Assembly: GCA_902801585.1 (NCBI GenBank)
Contig: CADCIU010000095.1
Location: 1 to 5,712 of the forward strand
DNA from: an uncultured Lachnospiraceae bacterium
GTDB taxonomy: Bacteria; Bacillota_A; Clostridia; Lachnospirales; Lachnospiraceae
Reading direction: 5' to 3'
DNA length: 5,712 nucleotides
The position numbers were made by a program, and so were the translations under genes. Each line of letters starts with the position of its first letter. Position 1 is the stretch's first letter. This document shows, in pieces, positions 4,889-5,712 of this stretch. The notes beneath the pieces were generated by a model, which ran no database searches, had not been told where the DNA came from, and saw only the letters and a program-made list of their open reading frames with translations.

Positions 4889-5712
4889 ATGGCACAGATC
4901 ATAACGGCTAAGAGTGCCGGTTTCTGTTTCGGCGTTAAGCGCGCAGTGGAAACCGTATATGAAGAGATTGAAAAAGGGGGCCCGATCTATACGTACGGTC
5001 CGATCATACATAATGAAGAAGTGGTTGCGGATCTGGAGAAAAAAGGGGTCCGTGTGATCATGTCCGACGATGATCTGGCGAATATTCACGGTGGAACGAT
5101 CATCACAAGGTCTCACGGGATCTCGAGAGAAGAAGAGGAGAAGCTGGCTGCGACCGGAGCAAAGTGTGTGGACGCGACCTGTCCGTTCGTGAAAAGGATC
5201 CACAGGATCGTGGAGGAAAACAGCGCGGAGGGATATGAGATCGTGATCGTCGGAAACCCCGTCCATCCGGAAGTGAGGGGTATTATGGGATGGTCAAGCG
5301 TCCCTGTCACCGTGATCGAGAATACGGATGAAGCTAAAGCGTTCATAGAATCCGGCAGCGGCCGCTATGCCGGAAGGGAATCAATGAGAAAAATCTGCGT
5401 CGTTTCGCAGACCACTTTCAACGCAAACAAATTTGAAGAAATCATTGCTATTTTAAACGAAAAAGGATACAATGTACGATGTATGAATACCATCTGCAAT
5501 GCTACACATGAGCGGCAGGCGGAGGCGAAAGCCATTGCAGCCAGGGCGGACATCATGATCGTCATCGGCGGCAGGAGCAGTTCGAACTCGGCCAAGCTCT
5601 ATGAGATCTGCAGAAGGGAGTGTGCAAACACGTATTTCATACAAACGTGGCGTGACCTTAATCTTTCTCCTGCCGGAAATGAACAGATCATAGGAATCAC
5701 CGCAGGGGCGTC
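4889..5712 (+). CDS. ispH: 4-hydroxy-3-methylbut-2-enyl diphosphate reductase, 3' end outside window
   Basis: An open frame of 274 complete codons that runs off the right edge. IspH (LytB) is the [4Fe-4S] enzyme of the last MEP-pathway step, reducing HMBPP to IPP and DMAPP. All three cluster ligands are visible: Cys13 (AGFCFGV), Cys98 (DATCPFV) and Cys203 (NTICNAT). Substrate residues are His41 (IHNEE), His76 (TRSHG), His126 and Glu128 (GNPVHPEV), the QTT motif at 174-176, and SSSNS (230-234). The window cuts the codon that should give the conserved Ser of ITAGAS. Compared with E. coli numbering, about six extra residues lie in the linker around 153-168 (SGSGRYAGRES). The start follows the cmk TGA by 2 bases with AAGGTGGG (4875-4882) inside the cmk end, so translation is probably coupled. 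In many Clostridia this protein continues into ribosomal-S1-like domains; the window ends too early to tell. Confidence 0.97.
   Translation, partial: MAQIITAKSAGFCFGVKRAVETVYEEIEKGGPIYTYGPIIHNEEVVADLEKKGVRVIMSDDDLANIHGGTIITRSHGISREEEEKLAATGAKCVDATCPFVKRIHRIVEENSAEGYEIVIVGNPVHPEVRGIMGWSSVPVTVIENTDEAKAFIESGSGRYAGRESMRKICVVSQTTFNANKFEEIIAILNEKGYNVRCMNTICNATHERQAEAKAIAARADIMIVIGGRSSSNSAKLYEICRRECANTYFIQTWRDLNLSPAGNEQIIGITAGA

Overview
The window is a stretch of housekeeping chromosome from a Firmicute of the class Clostridia, most likely Lachnospiraceae-like. This is inferred from protein style, strong AGGAGG-type ribosome binding sites, and the gene orders gap-pgk-tpiA and oxidoreductase-cmk-ispH. 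All protein genes lie on the + strand. I see no insertion sequence, phage gene, CRISPR array, tRNA or rRNA.

Region 1 (1-2445) is a lower-glycolysis operon. It holds the C-terminal end of gap, complete pgk, and complete tpiA, whose true start is an internal ATG at 1655. It closes with a textbook intrinsic terminator at 2411-2445. Both gaps between genes carry a perfect GC-rich hairpin just ahead of the next ribosome binding site, without a proper U-tract. These look like RNA processing, stability or partial-attenuation elements. The three enzymes interconvert triose phosphates and carry out the oxidation and ATP-forming steps of glycolysis.

Region 2 (2446-2826) is a 381-base spacer with no convincing protein gene, and it is the most interesting part. 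Read on the - strand it contains a sigma-A-like promoter (TTTACA, 17 bases, TAAAAT). About 8 bases downstream starts an RNA of roughly 108 nt that folds into a closed structure: a closing stem, a small hairpin with a GGGA tetraloop, and a 14-bp stem, ending in TTTTT. Several positions pair as G.U only on the - strand. A long hairpin that is also better paired on the - strand follows. I do not recognise the RNA family. The spacer also holds a probable + strand promoter for the next operon, an inverted repeat shared by the two divergent promoters, and a possible leader attenuator.

Region 3 (2827-5712) is a second operon: an HI0933/BaiN-type FAD-dependent oxidoreductase, cytidylate kinase (cmk), and ispH, which starts 2 bases after cmk and runs off the window edge. 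cmk serves CMP/dCMP salvage and ispH makes the last step of the MEP isoprenoid pathway. The oxidoreductase substrate cannot be told from sequence.

No wholly new multi-gene system is evident. The best candidate for something undescribed is the minus-strand structured RNA in the tpiA-oxidoreductase spacer.
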